DNA of 64,000 nt from Diplonema japonicum (GCA_964019335.1 OZ025661.1:1-64000), one strand, 5' to 3'; numbered from the stretch's first letter, positions 51,501 through 62,360 are shown. The notes: generated by a model from the letters alone, not told the origin. Numbers and translations are program-made.

Positions 51501-52042
51501 ACAGCCTCGCTGTGCAATGTAACAGAGCAGAGAACAGCACCATGCGTTGACACCAACGAGACCCTTCCTGACAGATAGCCCAGGGCCATGATGCTTTCTT
51601 CACTGCAGAACCTCAGAACAGTCAGCACACCGTGAAGCGGTGTGAAGGCAGCACCTTGGCTAACATCACATTCATGGACACTAAAAAGGCTCACCTGCCC
51701 GCTGAAGTCACCACATGCAACAGTTCCTTCAGTGCTGTCGAGGGTTTTGGGTGGGTGCTGTAGCGCTACTGTGTGCAACACTGTCTTGCCGCTTACGCTA
51801 TAAAAGTACAGCTTGCCGTCATCGCAGCCTACTGTTAGAATCGGACTGCCTTTTAAGAAAGAGACACATGACACCCGCTGAGAGGTGCTGAACACATGAT
51901 CATCCACATGAACACCACCCGCACGCGTTTTTACAAATTGCACAACATCCTTCGCTCCAAACGCCACGATGCCCCGCTGTGCCGAGGCCACGTCAATGCA
52001 CCCCCAGTTGCATGATGCCGGAAGTGGGATGCACTGGTCCAT
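48551..52042 (-). CDS. Gemin5-like WD40-helical protein
   Basis: 1163 residues in one exon. About 700 residues of WD40 repeats (two propellers) include ITAIACHPKQLAAFVGHSDG, SVYTLLWCTG, FSLSGGGMIFEH and VKWSPGDATLLASASYDRT. An acidic/basic linker (KRKKDADEGGQEAKRPK) follows, then a helical region with VDRAGDACKLLAECGMTAEA, like the TPR-type dimerisation part of Gemin5. In animals Gemin5 recognises snRNA and delivers it to the SMN complex for Sm-ring assembly. The short linker and the shorter C-terminus differ from the human protein (about 1500 residues). A generic WD40 protein is the alternative. No introns. Confidence 0.7.
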   Translation of the reverse strand: MDQCIPLPASCNWGCIDVASAQRGIVAFGAKDVVQFVKTRAGGVHVDDHVFSTSQRVSCVSFLKGSPILTVGCDDGKLYFYSVSGKTVLHTVALQHPPKTLDSTEGTVACGDFSGQVSLFSVHECDVSQGAAFTPLHGVLTVLRFCSEESIMALGYLSGRVSLVSTHGAVLCSVTLHSEAVQCLAWCAVVGDQDRLLLASAAKDQKIVVWSAPKDGSSLTRLKQLLIPNKWLPNRQSQNYEQRFIPLCCVSTHLIAGISSSGNVVSYNLAVLLEHAADPAKCQELKVMFNLVAKAGGQTVFYSIAHTEGNIALFSRDRIIRAAAVSETDNNGMKQLSATSQGKQFCLGGPGFCMASNKSSFVFAGCGDGSLAVIPPPSSHLNIEVLPGPNRITAIACHPKQLAAFVGHSDGSITLREKRERKWTMQVFKTPHKVSVYTLLWCTGVWSGPGAAMFSLSGGGMIFEHCVATPTRPPINVTTKMWHLKRAVLADLPDVVASIGKSLNSSVCVGNHAALEGQKGADGKFIHPPRLFIVGSKDGIVDVWLVKAPVLKTTGSVQPSLAHTFKYHSDQVNNIDLREGTCVVAICGNDGCVKVLDVSSLLEEPSLRQITSSALVCEGKHHKPVMNVKWSPGDATLLASASYDRTAQIWKVVEGTLVPLTSYRNHTARIFSQAWVVPDLGDLSKGHFLYTCSGDNTIRRNSYHSPEVEHYTAPPLIEATPESNKRKKDADEGGQEAKRPKHDSVAGARAWFNSLKDVDRKTPSDISVKIDRSTLHAVKLLSESIINKETQLGLDGLAPDASPLDLAASLITKNDAHGLAMLPLFGKQQWKSMLNTVASARTGMPVYSACCLVAVDRAGDACKLLAECGMTAEAALVAYSHAKDCTPSQMQQLLGCIYDKQSTEHQQSLSKTIMGKIMSSDYETALHLLNQDPSVGNLQLSCFLAELRCKDEDSSQKIAYLNEVRDKYAASALQHDITATPLFHGVGCKVPHPLALAAVAVEYYFGDSSVPLADKVSERRFTPLLLRHAVRYLWKNRTYYSGKRSPTSLQLNTATVKEIPGATAIQLAILAALSVMKEQGIQIDVSLAALRVAAICPSGLLSLLKGHMADLEYPVNVSEPLAEFIKKLISFLESEEAPEGGIPTAGACVEEVTSLLGQELRAL

Positions 52043-52081
52043 GTTGTGCCTGAGGAATTCTGAAAAAATAAGAACGAAAAA

Positions 52082-53392
52082 CTAAAGGTAGATAATTCGA
52101 ACGACAGGCAACCGTTTCGTCTGCGCTGTACCAAACCCTTTAGCCGGGTTCCCCATGCCCTTCCAGGTGGCTGCTATTTCGGAAACTGTGTTGTTCGCGT
52201 TGCGTGCTGTTTTCTTGTTGTCCGCCCACCTCCGTCTGTCAGCTTCTGTGAACAATCGCATTGAGGGGCGGCTATTGTTATGTACAGCTTTCCATTCCTT
52301 GCCTGTGAGATGCAAGTACAGATGTGCAAGGGTGTTGTGCTGTACTGTCGGGAGCTGAGTTGTGAGGTAGCGGTGTGTCTCTTCTGCCTTCTCCACGTCG
52401 TGCACTGCGTGGTAGATGGTCATAAGAGATATCCAGTGCGCCTTGTTGTCCTGCAGCTTGCGATTGAAAACAACCTTAAAGACCTCCTCCGCGGTGCAGT
52501 AGTAAAAGTCGTTTCGCTTTTTCACACCCTGCACGCACGTTTGCAGCACTGTAGCCACAAGGATATGATCTGGCACAACACCAGGGTCCTGCACAACATC
52601 TGACCATATGGCTACAGAGTCCTCCAACCTGTTAGTTTTCCGCAGCAGCGCCATCATCTGCGTGTAGCAATATGCACACAACAAGCCTTCTTTCTGCGCT
52701 TTCTTATAAACCTTTTCGCCTTGTGCAACATCAAGATTCTTGAAGCACAGCGAGAGCTGGAGTGACACACCAGCTTTTGCATCCAGCATGTTGCTGTGTT
52801 TCGTGTTGCTTATGAAGTCTTGCAACTCAGAGAGGTCGGTGAAGCTCTTCGCACAGCTTACGACGTGGCTACAGTGCACTGCATTTGTCTCCGATGCCGA
52901 CAGTTGCTCGAGGAGCTTCAAGCATTCTGATGTACGACCTTCTTGTGCCAGTCGCTTCATTTTCAAGGTGTAAAGTTGGTTAGTAGGATAGTAGCCAATA
53001 CCCAGCATGGCTTCGATCACCTCGTTCGCTTCGTCATATCGCTTGTCACGGTAGAGGCTCACCGCTAAATTGGAGAAGGTCACGCTGTCCGGGTGCACGT
53101 TCATCATGTTGAAGATCCTCATTGCCTGGGCCGAAGCCGATAACCTTCCCAGAGCGCTTATGGCAGTGTTGTACCCTGTGAGTCCTATCTCTTCATTTCG
53201 CACACCGAGCCTCACAACCCCTAATATATCTGAAATTTGCTGTCTCTTAGCAGCACCCTTAGCTGCCATACCGTGCATTGAATCTTTCACAACACTCTTG
53301 ATCTTTTGCGCTATGTCCCTATCCAGCTGCCGTTGCCTTCGTGAAAACGGACGTGACTTAAATGACAGGCTTGTCAGCCGTTGGAGGTTCAT
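52082..53392 (-). CDS. Pentatricopeptide-repeat protein, mitochondrial
   Basis: 436 residues from the Met at 53392, 13 bases after CACGCCCGTAG. The N-terminus MNLQRLTSLSFKSRPFSRR is a good mitochondrial presequence, which supports this start over the Mets upstream that would overlap the 2OG-oxygenase gene. PPR units are clear (TGYNTAISALGRLSASAQAM, DSVTFSNLAVSLYRDKRYDE, YCYTQMMALLRKTNRLEDS). A basic tail follows. It should bind mitochondrial RNA. Confidence 0.8.
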   Translation of the reverse strand: MNLQRLTSLSFKSRPFSRRQRQLDRDIAQKIKSVVKDSMHGMAAKGAAKRQQISDILGVVRLGVRNEEIGLTGYNTAISALGRLSASAQAMRIFNMMNVHPDSVTFSNLAVSLYRDKRYDEANEVIEAMLGIGYYPTNQLYTLKMKRLAQEGRTSECLKLLEQLSASETNAVHCSHVVSCAKSFTDLSELQDFISNTKHSNMLDAKAGVSLQLSLCFKNLDVAQGEKVYKKAQKEGLLCAYCYTQMMALLRKTNRLEDSVAIWSDVVQDPGVVPDHILVATVLQTCVQGVKKRNDFYYCTAEEVFKVVFNRKLQDNKAHWISLMTIYHAVHDVEKAEETHRYLTTQLPTVQHNTLAHLYLHLTGKEWKAVHNNSRPSMRLFTEADRRRWADNKKTARNANNTVSEIAATWKGMGNPAKGFGTAQTKRLPVVRIIYL

Positions 53393-53432
53393 ATTGCAGC
53401 AGTACCTACGGGCGTGGCTTAGGAAGCATGTG

Positions 53433-54119
53433 CTAAACATGGCGCCCAAAAAACTGTCTAATAGTGTCAGGGTGGAGTCTCTCATCTGGGACCATGCCGT
53501 AGCAAAGGATCACATTGATGCGCTCGCCTTGCAGCACCTCTGTCACGCCATGCATGGTGTGCTGGCCGCGAAAAACAACGATTTCACCTGGGACGAGTCC
53601 GGCATCGGTACCCTGCACTGTGCCGGTGATGACGCTGTGGACCAGCTGCTCACCGGCCTCGTCCTTCGAGGTACCTTTTCCGTAGAGGAGGTCACCTCCT
53701 TGGGTTGCCTTCTGCAGTAGGATGTTGACCCCAAATGTCGAATTGTCGAAGTGCCATCCTAGCTTGTGACCCTTCTCGAAGATGTTATAGTAGTACCTAT
53801 TCATTACATTACCGTGGGGGTACAGTTCTACACCGAGTGCCTCCTTCACCAGCGGTAGACACTCTTCGTATATGCCAGGCAGCAGGGATGTGCTTTCTAA
53901 ACGGTCCCCTGCGATTAGTAATTTCTCGCTCTCAAGATACTTCCTCCTCACACTACCAGCTCCGTCTCTTTCCTCGGGTGGCTTCAAGTACGCAGTGTGT
54001 CTTTCTGTGCTGTGAAAAACGTTATGGGGGCTGCTTCGTAATCTTTTGCATTCACTCAACAGCTCCCCGACCCTGCCCTTCCCCAACACACCTGTCAGCC
54101 TTGTCGCGATAAAGCACAT
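53433..54119 (-). CDS. 2-oxoglutarate/Fe(II) dioxygenase
   Basis: 228 residues, ATG 18 bases after TGACCTGCTACAG. It has the double-stranded beta-helix with iron ligands LGWHFDNSTFGVNILLQ (His-x-Asp) and a later His in GQHTMHGVTEV, and the 2OG-binding Arg in GERINVILCY. Layout resembles a prolyl-4-hydroxylase/HalD-like group acting on amino acids or proteins. The substrate cannot be told. The N-terminus has no targeting signal. Confidence 0.75.
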   Translation of the reverse strand: MCFIATRLTGVLGKGRVGELLSECKRLRSSPHNVFHSTERHTAYLKPPEERDGAGSVRRKYLESEKLLIAGDRLESTSLLPGIYEECLPLVKEALGVELYPHGNVMNRYYYNIFEKGHKLGWHFDNSTFGVNILLQKATQGGDLLYGKGTSKDEAGEQLVHSVITGTVQGTDAGLVPGEIVVFRGQHTMHGVTEVLQGERINVILCYGMVPDERLHPDTIRQFFGRHV

Positions 54120-54238
54120 GTGTGGTGTAGCGCCTGTAATATCTGTAGCAGGTCAGGGAAATATGAGAAAGAAGGCCCGTCATTACATAAAACCGTATCA
54201 CTCGAATACCAGACCGAAAGAACGGAAGAATGGAAGAC

Positions 54239-57237
54239 TTAACCCCCTTGGGTTGCATCGGTCACCATCTCATCGATAAGGGGCAGTGACGGCCAGTGGT
54301 CGGTCTGGACTGTGACAGTGGCACTGCCGTCGTCGCTGGACTCAGCATGGAGGAACATGTGCCTGCCTCCTGAAAGCGATATGAGATAGTCGTCTTTGCT
54401 GTCAGGCAACAGGAAGGGCTCGAGCAACAACAAAAAAGAGGTTCCAGCACCCGAAAGGAGAGATGTTTTAGAAGTGAACAAATCAGCACAAGCGGCACTA
54501 TGCAGTTCGGAGTGCACTCTGACGAGGTCTGCTCTAGGCACAGGACAAGGCTGCAGGATGTCTGTGGCAGCAAACACTAAATGCGGCAGGCGCGAGGCTT
54601 TTTCGCACCATACCTCGTTGTCGTTGATGGAAAAGACGACGGTTGGCATTAGTTTCACGGCAACCGGTTCAACTTGCTCTAAGTGAAGTTTCAAGTCTAC
54701 GACGCTGCCGCCGTTCAAACATGGAACGCTCAAAACCTCCAAAGGCAGCACGTAACACCGCTCGACACCTTGATCACCGACAACACCAGCCACAGGCTCC
54801 ACTTCAAAGTGTATTTCGACAGCCAGGAGCTCTCCCACACCTTCATATGTAAGTTTTAAGTCCATGCATAAAGTCATGTTCTTCACTTCACTGCTCGTGT
54901 ATTCGTCAGCATTCCTGACAGTCGCGTAAGCCTTCCCCGAGCGGGTTAGCGTGAGTCCCTACGAGTAGTTATTGCATTCATCATTTAGAACATACCTCAG
55001 GGCAAGGATCACTGACAGGCACATGTGTGTCGCACTGCAGGGCCTTCTTGATGCATTCAACACATGTGTTGTAACTACACTCCTTGCAGTAGTAACACGT
55101 GAAAGGGTCGATATCCAGATTGCACGTTGTGCACTTCAGCAAGCCCATAGTTCCGTCACCCTGAGTGCAGTTGTGGCCTTTGGGACACTCAGGAATCGGC
55201 ACAGGCTCATCGACAGCATATTCGTGGTCTTCAAAGCAGTCTGCCTCCATGCGTGTGTGTTGGTTGTAGAGCATGCTTGCCTGAGCACGCACACTAGGAC
55301 TACGGAAGAACCTAACCATCTGGGAAAGCGCTTGTAAGATGAAAGCATCGGCGGATGTTGACACAAGTGCTGACTTGATGCAGTCCAAACACAAGATCTG
55401 CTCACGCCAAGTAGCTGTTTCAAACCTTTTCTTGAGCCATTCTACCAACAAACGGCAGGCTACGTGCTTCGCTTGGCAGTCACTCTTAAACAGTATATCC
55501 ATAAATACTAGTGCTGGACCTAAGCTGCACCCACCTCGCTGCAGAGCTGACCTCATCAAGGCCAATGGTAACTCCCTCAGCAGCAGCTGGTAAGTCGCTC
55601 CTGCATCGGTGACATCCTGATCCTGCGAGGTGTCAGAATACTCTGAGAACCGTGATGGCCTCAAACTCCCAGCACGTGACTCGAGGATGCTATGCGATTG
55701 GAAGGACCCATCCCCACCAACACTCCCATACCCAAATCCCCCATTTCCAGATTGCGACTCCTCCTGTTGTGAGTGGCATGTGCGGTAGTTCATACCAAAG
55801 GGTCCTGCTTGTCACACTGTGCTTCCTGCAGCAACGAGAGTCGTTTAAGCTCTTCATACATCTCAACTACCTGCAGCCCGAAGTCATCCGGGTACGCCAG
55901 CAACATGTTCACTAACATCTGGAGCACCATCTCCTTCCCACCACAATACCCTGCGGCCATGAGCCATTTGCACCACACATCAACAAACACCAGTTTGGTG
56001 TACCGGGACCGTGCTTGGTGCCTTTTAACCGCCAAGATCATGGGGCCTAACACCTCTGCCAGGTGTGTTAGTTCCATCAGTGCGGCTGGGCCAGCTTGTA
56101 ATGCCTGCTGTGGTCAATAATATTGGAATAACATACCTCAGACAACACCATTGGGTCGTAGTACGCAGCCGCACCGCCCATGCGCAGGGGGGACGACATG
56201 GGCACTTGCCTGGCTGCTAAGTGGTAGCAAAGATCCTTACGCCACTTAAAGTACAACCATTGCTTCCAAACAGGCAATGTGGGGTCATGCAGACCGAGCT
56301 GGATCAGCAGCGTTGCGCCTCGATCCGAGAGCAACTCAGGCAGGCCTCCAGAGCTTCGTAGTGTCACAGCCAAGGCAACAGCTAAGGCGTCTGCAGGAGT
56401 GCTTGACTTTCCCGAAGTGAGCCCTCTGCAGACTTTGGAAATGGCAACGTGCACAGCCTCGCGCTCGATGACAAGGGGCCGTGACACCATCATCAGAGTT
56501 GCAACGACGGCAACCTGCGCTGCAAGGGGGAGCCGTGATGTGAGCGAACAGAGCTGCAGCATGCTTGACTTCAGGTCTGATATCTCTTGCCGTTCGCCGT
56601 CCTTCGGCACTTTGAATTGCAAGGGGTAGGAGAGATACGAGGCAGGAACTGTGTAGTACACCTTCATAGGTATTGCTGTACCTGTGCTGCTCTTGCTGTT
56701 TTGTCTGGCTCTTCGTGAAGGAGCATTGGTCGACAGCTTCACGCCAGAGGGAATGATGGCAGATGCAAGAACGGTATACGCAGCAGCGGCAGAAGGGATG
56801 GTCTCACGCGATGCAAGCTCGGTCACAAGAGATGCTTGCAAGATGAGGATGCCAGGGAACGCCAGTTCTATCTCGTACAATGACAATGCTGCGTCGTGCC
56901 TGATCCGCACGTTTTCTTCGTTGCAGGACATTATCAAATAAGAGAAGAGCACATTCATAAATTCGCTGAATAGGTTTTGCCGCTTGTGAGGAAGGTCGAG
57001 TATTATATGCACCGCCGCCATAGTGCACAGGGCCTGGCCTTTGACGGCACCCCCTAGCCCGCTATCATCCCTTCCCTTGTCACCCACAATCCTTTCCAAC
57101 ACACCCAACACGCTCTCTACTTCACTCATATCTACCTTTGCTATCCTATTCTGGAACGCAGCAAGCAGCGCTATCTGCCTCTCAGCTGCTGCGGAGACCA
57201 CTGTGTTGAGGAACGCAGCATGGCCATCCTCGGACAT
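54239..57237 (-). CDS. AP-5 complex subunit beta-1
   Basis: A 965-residue model in four exons: 57237-56137, 56104-55796, 55763-54996 and 54958-54239 (introns 32, 32 and 37 nt). The first 650 residues are an alpha-solenoid. The C-terminal appendage has VLSVPCLNGG and LPHLVFAATDILQPC, and ends in YLISLSGGRHMFLHAE and VQTDHWPSLPLIDEM. These parallel the end of animal AP5B1 almost residue for residue in pattern (VHVPCL; LLLRLEA; TDDWAVLPL). Between solenoid and appendage sits a Cys-rich zinc-binding segment (CPKGHNC, CTTCNLDI, CYYCKECSYNTCVECIKK) that I do not know from AP5B1. AP-5 acts at late endosomes with SPG11/SPG15. The start follows a pyrimidine-rich CTTCCACAG acceptor by five bases. Confidence 0.8.
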
Positions 57238-57322
57238 TACACCTGTGGAAGGGATACGAGACGGACAACAAGGGGTGGATAACAACACTAAAGTAACACT
57301 CCAGCTGATATGGTATTGGCTT

Positions 57323-58695
57323 CTAGGCGAAGAACTTGTGAGGGTTCCCACGTTTCACCCAGTGGTATCTGTGGTTCGCAGCACGCTCGCCAGTGAACTT
57401 CACCCACTTACCTCGTCGGACGCTCGAGTGCAGGAAGCCTGCCATGTTAAGGTAGACTTTCGTGTGGGGGAAGTATTTGACAAGGGCGTTGGAGATACCC
57501 ATCCGGATGGCATTCCCCTGCAGCGGCTCCGAACCGTTAAAGACCTCGATGTCCACATCGAAGTCGAACACGTTGAGGTCGCACTCATCAAAGGGCTGCA
57601 GCAGCATCTCGACAGCTGGCACATGACCCTTGAAGTGCGCAATTGGCACTGATCCATTGACAGACATCTTGCCGTTACCATCTGCGTTCTCCCTTATACG
57701 GATGACCGCCTCCGCTTGCCCCACCTTACCCGTTGCGTATGAGTACTGTAGTTGTTCGTCAACAATGACACGTTCCGTAATAGGAATCTTCTCCTCAGGT
57801 GCCTCGCCCTTGTCCTTCTCCAGCCACTCGATGTAATCTTTGTAGATATCGTACACAATGTCCACCACGTCGGGAACGGCGTTCGTGTACTTCTCACCCA
57901 TAAGGTGGACATTCTTCCGCAGCTGCTGCAGGTGCGACCACTTGAAATTAAGGTCTCTAAAAAATTCATCCCTCGCTTTCTGGACCTTGTGTACTTTCGA
58001 TGACTGCCTCCTGGACACTGCCTCCATCATGGCGGTGAAGGTTTGGGGGTACCCCTGTCAAAATTCTTGCTCTCCATGTTGGTCATACCTGCAGCTGGAG
58101 CATTTCAGAGGTCATCACCTTGTACTTCTGACCCTGAGAAACATCCTTGTCCTGCAGCTGGATGGACTCGATCACCTGTGAAGATTGGCTACGCTACAAT
58201 TCACACCTTTTTGAGGAGCGCATTGGTTTCTTCCCGCTCCATGTTTGGAAACAAGTTTGATATCAGCTCTTCGAGCTTTTCGTAGTCGAGAGAAGGGATT
58301 TTCAGCAGCAAATCGTGCTTGTTGGCAATCATGTTGCTTGCCTTGGCGGATGAGGAGTAGAGGGTTTTCATGTTCTGAATGCTAATTGACTGCACGTCGT
58401 CAGCATTAGCCTTGTACTCACCAGGAAAAAGGGGTTGTGCGTGCTGCCTCATGGGCCCTCCCCTCCCACTGCTCGAAACACTGAATGACGGCGACTTCTG
58501 CGCCAAGTGCTCGGCACCTCCAGGCATGTAAGGCTCCCATGCCTTTTCCTGCAGCCTGCTGAACTCCTGGTCATCTTTCTCTCGCAGATGATTGTTCAGC
58601 CACACCTTCACGTCCATTTCACTTGTGTTTGGCTTCAACTTCCTCATTGCCCTGAGGACGCTCACCTGCTGCGCACTTGCAGCCGACGTCAACAT
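57323..58695 (-). CDS. Mitochondrial ribosomal protein uS9m
   Basis: A 435-residue model in three exons: 58695-58207, 58175-58089 and 58054-57323 (introns 31 nt GTGTGA...CAG and 34 nt GTATGA...CAG). The C-terminal 130 residues are an S9 domain: ATGKVGQAEAVIRIREN, GKMSVNGSVPIAHF, IRMGISNALVKYFP and FLHSSVRRGKWVKFTGERA. The expected basic, RNA-contacting tail ends PHKFFA instead of the bacterial KR-R. The long N-terminal extension is typical of mitochondrial versions. The Met at 58695 follows ACACACTACAG, and MLTSAASAQQVSVLRAM is a plausible presequence. Confidence 0.85.
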
Positions 58696-58763
58696 TTTGC
58701 CTCCCTTCCTGTAGTGTGTAGGCAGCAGCAATGGGCGGATAGCAATACATCTATTGTCTAACT

Positions 58764-61080
58764 CTACATTACTAAGCACGGGCAACACTTCCCTGACTTT
58801 TCTTTTTCTTTTTCTTTTTCTTCTTCTTTTTCCTTTCCCCTATCTGGGAGGTGGTCGGGCTGCCGTGCAACTTCGTTTTCCATTTCGTTTTTTGCCTGTA
58901 CCTTGCCAGGTGGGGCGGGTTGCTTAATTGTGCCAGAGACTGGCTGTGTTCCTATTGTTGGCTGCTGTGTTCCTGTTGTCGGCTGTTGCGGCTCTGCGAT
59001 GTCCTCATTGTCGTCCACCTCGATGACAACCTCAGGCATCCTCCGTGCCCCCTCCGGCGTCACTGTCGCGGGTGGCTCCTCTACCCGTACCCTCCTCTTG
59101 CTTCCAGCAGGGTTCATGGGCGGCACATTGTGGTCCACGTTACCGTTCTCAAACATGGGACGGAGCTGTGATAGTTAAACGTGGCAGATGACAGTACCTT
59201 TAGCAACAGAGTGCCTTCGCCCTTTGCGAGGGACACTGTGTACCCCGTGCCCACTAAATCAACTGTCGAGGCATCTTCGTTCCAGTCCTGAAGACATGAC
59301 AGATATGACGCGAACATACCGCTTTTGTGACCTTCTGCTGCGGGGTTGACTCGCTCGCCACCAGCAGCACACCTTCATTAAGAGTGAAGGTGACGTCGTC
59401 CCCCAGTGTATTAGGTATGGTGATGTTGGGAAGTGACTTCTGCCCAAACGGGATGTGCACTGGTGAAGGCGAGCGTGTTTTGCTGCCCTCCATTGTACAA
59501 GGGGGTGTCACTGGAGGAGGTGCTGCGCTTGCTGCACGGCCCATTGATGGTGACACGAAGTCTGGCCGCATCAGTCGGTAAGGCGATTGCGAAGGTGACA
59601 TCGAGGCAAGTGCCATATCCCCCTCGGACACGGATGGAGACGCGTCGGCCGTCGGGTGCTCCGCGGGTGACGACATTGATGGAGACCGCAGGTCACCTTC
59701 GTAGACTATCTCCTCATGCTGCGGAGTCCGCAAGGGGACAGGGGTCCTGATGACGGGAGACACAGACACGTTATTGGGCAGCCTTGTAGGAGGGCCTTTT
59801 GCGCTGGTCTTGGGTCTCGGCGGTGTTGTTTTGTATGTATACGTAGGAGACTCGACTATATTGTCATCGATCACAATTACCGTCTCAGCAACCTCAGATG
59901 TGTCGGTGCACACGCGGAAGGGCTGATGCAGTGTCTTCTTGGGACTCGGCTTCCCCTGGTCCCATACATGCTCAAAAAGTTTCTCATTTTCGGTTATACT
60001 AAAAGATGGTGCATCACGCGGTACCTGGGCATTGGGTGGCTGCGGAGACAGAACAAGGGGAGAGTCAGTTCCGCCATATGGAGCGTGGTGACGGAGCGGC
60101 GTAACAGGCACACTGGACACGTCATCATCAGGCGGCAGCAGCGCACGGCCCGAAAGAGGCGAACCCAATACATACTTGTCTCGTTCTACCCTCATAGGAG
60201 AGGTTGCAGGTGAATGCACATCAGAAAGCCGCCTCGACGGCTTCACAATGTGCGGCGGGTCCTGTACATGCCGGCGATGTGGCGTACGTGAATAATAATC
60301 GTCCGGCCTCAGAGCAACACGATGTGCGGAGCCTAGAGGGACACTGTATTCAGGTGGAGGGACGTATGCAACAGGGATGCCAGCCTGGGTGCCTTTCACA
60401 GGCATCACCGACTCGGTGCTAAGGAAGCGATCCCCTCTGTTACCTACTTTTGGCGTTATGTCTTTCGGTCTGAGAGAGAGGTACTCCCTGACGCGCAAAG
60501 GTGGTGGTGGAAGAGGTGCCGACATCTTTGGCTCACCAGCATCTTGCAAGATTACCTCAGCAATAGCGGAAGTAGACGCGACAGGAAGCGAAGGGGGCTC
60601 CTGGTGCGAACTTGTTCTTGGTCTATGCACGGGGGCTGGTTCGGTTGGCTGAGGCTGAATATTGAGAAGGGCGTTCTTGATCTCTAGCTTCGTGGCTGTG
60701 GTAGAAGCTTCAGACTCTGTATCGTACTGCCTGATGTTGTAGTAAATCTCACGCCTCTTAGTTGCAGCTCCAAGGGACAGCAAGGGTGCACTCATCGGTA
60801 CACGAACAGTTGTCGCTTCGTCCTCCTGTAGCATGTTAGGTTCCGCCTGAGGCTCCAACCCAGTCGGGGAAGGGGTCGGTGCCCTGGAATTAGGAAGAGG
60901 TTCCTCATCGAAATCATTATCGTTCGGCTTCTGAAGCAATGAGGTCAACTCCCGTTCATGGCCCACTTTACCCTCCTCACAGGCACCCTCGGGCCTCTCA
61001 TCAGCGTCTAAGAGGTCTGCCAATGACATGCCTCCCAGGACACTGGGTTCTCGAACACCGTACTGCCCTACAGATGACAT
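58764..61080 (-). CDS. Disordered Ser/Pro-rich protein with C-terminal CaaX box
   Basis: A 750-residue model in three exons: 61080-59321, 59288-59198 and 59165-58764 (two 32-nt introns). The first 560 residues are Ser/Thr/Pro-rich with many SP/TP sites (for example TPSPTGLEPQAE, SPSMSSPAEHP) and look unstructured. A short folded segment near the junctions (SLPNITIPNTLGDDVTFTL ... TGYTVSLAKGEGTLLLK) may be a beta domain. The end reads KSGKCCPCLVM. CLVM is a CaaX motif that should be farnesylated, with upstream Cys for palmitate and a Lys/Glu-rich helix before it. I infer a lipid-anchored scaffold regulated by proline-directed kinases. An upstream ATG (six codons, ending in TAG) overlaps the start. 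Confidence 0.7.
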
Positions 61081-61218
61081 TCGGCCATTTTTTTTACACG
61101 CCCTTTGCTGTGTGCAATGAAGAAAAAGCTAATGTAAAGAGAGATGGCAGAAGCACTTTCCTCCAAATATAACAAAGACACTGAACTTTCGATTTCGTAG
61201 CTGTAGCAAGATAAATAT

Positions 61219-62360
61219 CTAAGCAGCTTCATCCTTGCATGTTTCATTCACCCACATCCAGAGGCCGTGGCGGTCGAGCTTCTCAATTTTCTTCGAGCCC
61301 TGCAGAATCCAGTTCGCGTGAAGAGAGACCATTCTGTGGCAGTGCTTGATATATTGGTTTGAAGTCCATACTTCGCAGGGTTTATGGTGTGACGTCCTGC
61401 GGGGTGCATCTGGGGGTCCATCACACAGAACTGCAAGTTTTCTTCTTGGTTGCTAGGTGTGCCATCGTTTTCATGTTTGCAGAACTCCGCCCCTTTGAAG
61501 GAGGAGTCGGGGAGCGGTGGCTTTGCCATGCTAGGTTCCATGAGCTCGTGGATCGCCTTGTTAACTGCTTGCTGGTCATCGCAGCATGTCTTTGATCTCG
61601 GCTTCATCAAACAATGATGCACAGCACGCTTTAGCACAATAGCCGTCCTGGGCCTCTTTGCCGAAAAGTAGTAAAACCCACCGTTGGCGGTTTTCCCCGA
61701 TTTCCATTTGAAAGGGCAATTCTCTCGGCTTACACAATCAAAGTGGTCTGCCTGTATGAGCATGTCGTACTTGCCCTCCGCCATCTCTTCTAGAAGCTTC
61801 TCCGGCACCCTCCCTATCACATTGTCAGGGTCAGTGAACAGCACGTTGACCCCTAGCTCTACAAGATACTGGATGGCCTCAATCTTGTGGCACCCCAGGT
61901 CAAAGTAGGTAGCGGTGCCCCACTCTTGCTTCCCCTGCACATCGTCCATCAGTAGCGATCTGCTTGCCCCCAAGAAATTGTGTAATTTTGAATCCATTGA
62001 CAACACGATGTAGTCCAGCCCCAGTTTTTTCGCAAAGCAAGCCCAGTTAAAGAAAAAAGTATTAAACCCCCAATTAGCCATCGTCACCATCACTGTGTTA
62101 TTGAACTCGGGCCTCAGAGCCTTGTTTATAAACACCCCGCTCCTCCTTTTCGTCAGATCTAGCAGACTTTTCTTCATTATCTCTTCAAGGGTCATTTGAG
62201 GAGCCGTCGCTACACTACTGTTGGGTGGTAACGGAAGCGGGGACGACGGTCTCGGCCTCTGTTGTGGTGCGGTGAACATGCCAGCTACGATGGTTGCCGC
62301 CACACAACCGAGGATGAACACTACCGCATACAGCCCGTAGTTCCCCGCATTCTTCATCAT
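61219..62360 (-). CDS. Type II membrane glycosyltransferase (nucleotide-diphospho-sugar transferase fold)
   Basis: A 367-residue model in two exons: 62360-61372 and 61333-61219 (38-nt intron). The N-terminal anchor is NYGLYAVVFILGCVAATIVA. The Golgi-side catalytic domain has DYIVLSMDSKLHNFLGA, the DxD-type motif VNVLFTDPDNV, and GGFYYFSAKR. Removal of the intron changes the frame and gives the expected ending MVSLHANWILQGSKKIEKL with HGLWMW; unspliced, the ending is unrelated. This resembles the Nucleotid_trans (PF03407-type) family of Golgi transferases. Sugar and acceptor unknown. The start follows GCTCACAG by about 15 bases. Confidence 0.8.

Noticed and set aside
52082-53485. PPR protein starting upstream at 53485 or 53440
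   Set aside because: This would overlap the 2OG-oxygenase gene and lacks an acceptor. The Met at 53392 has both an acceptor and a mitochondrial presequence.
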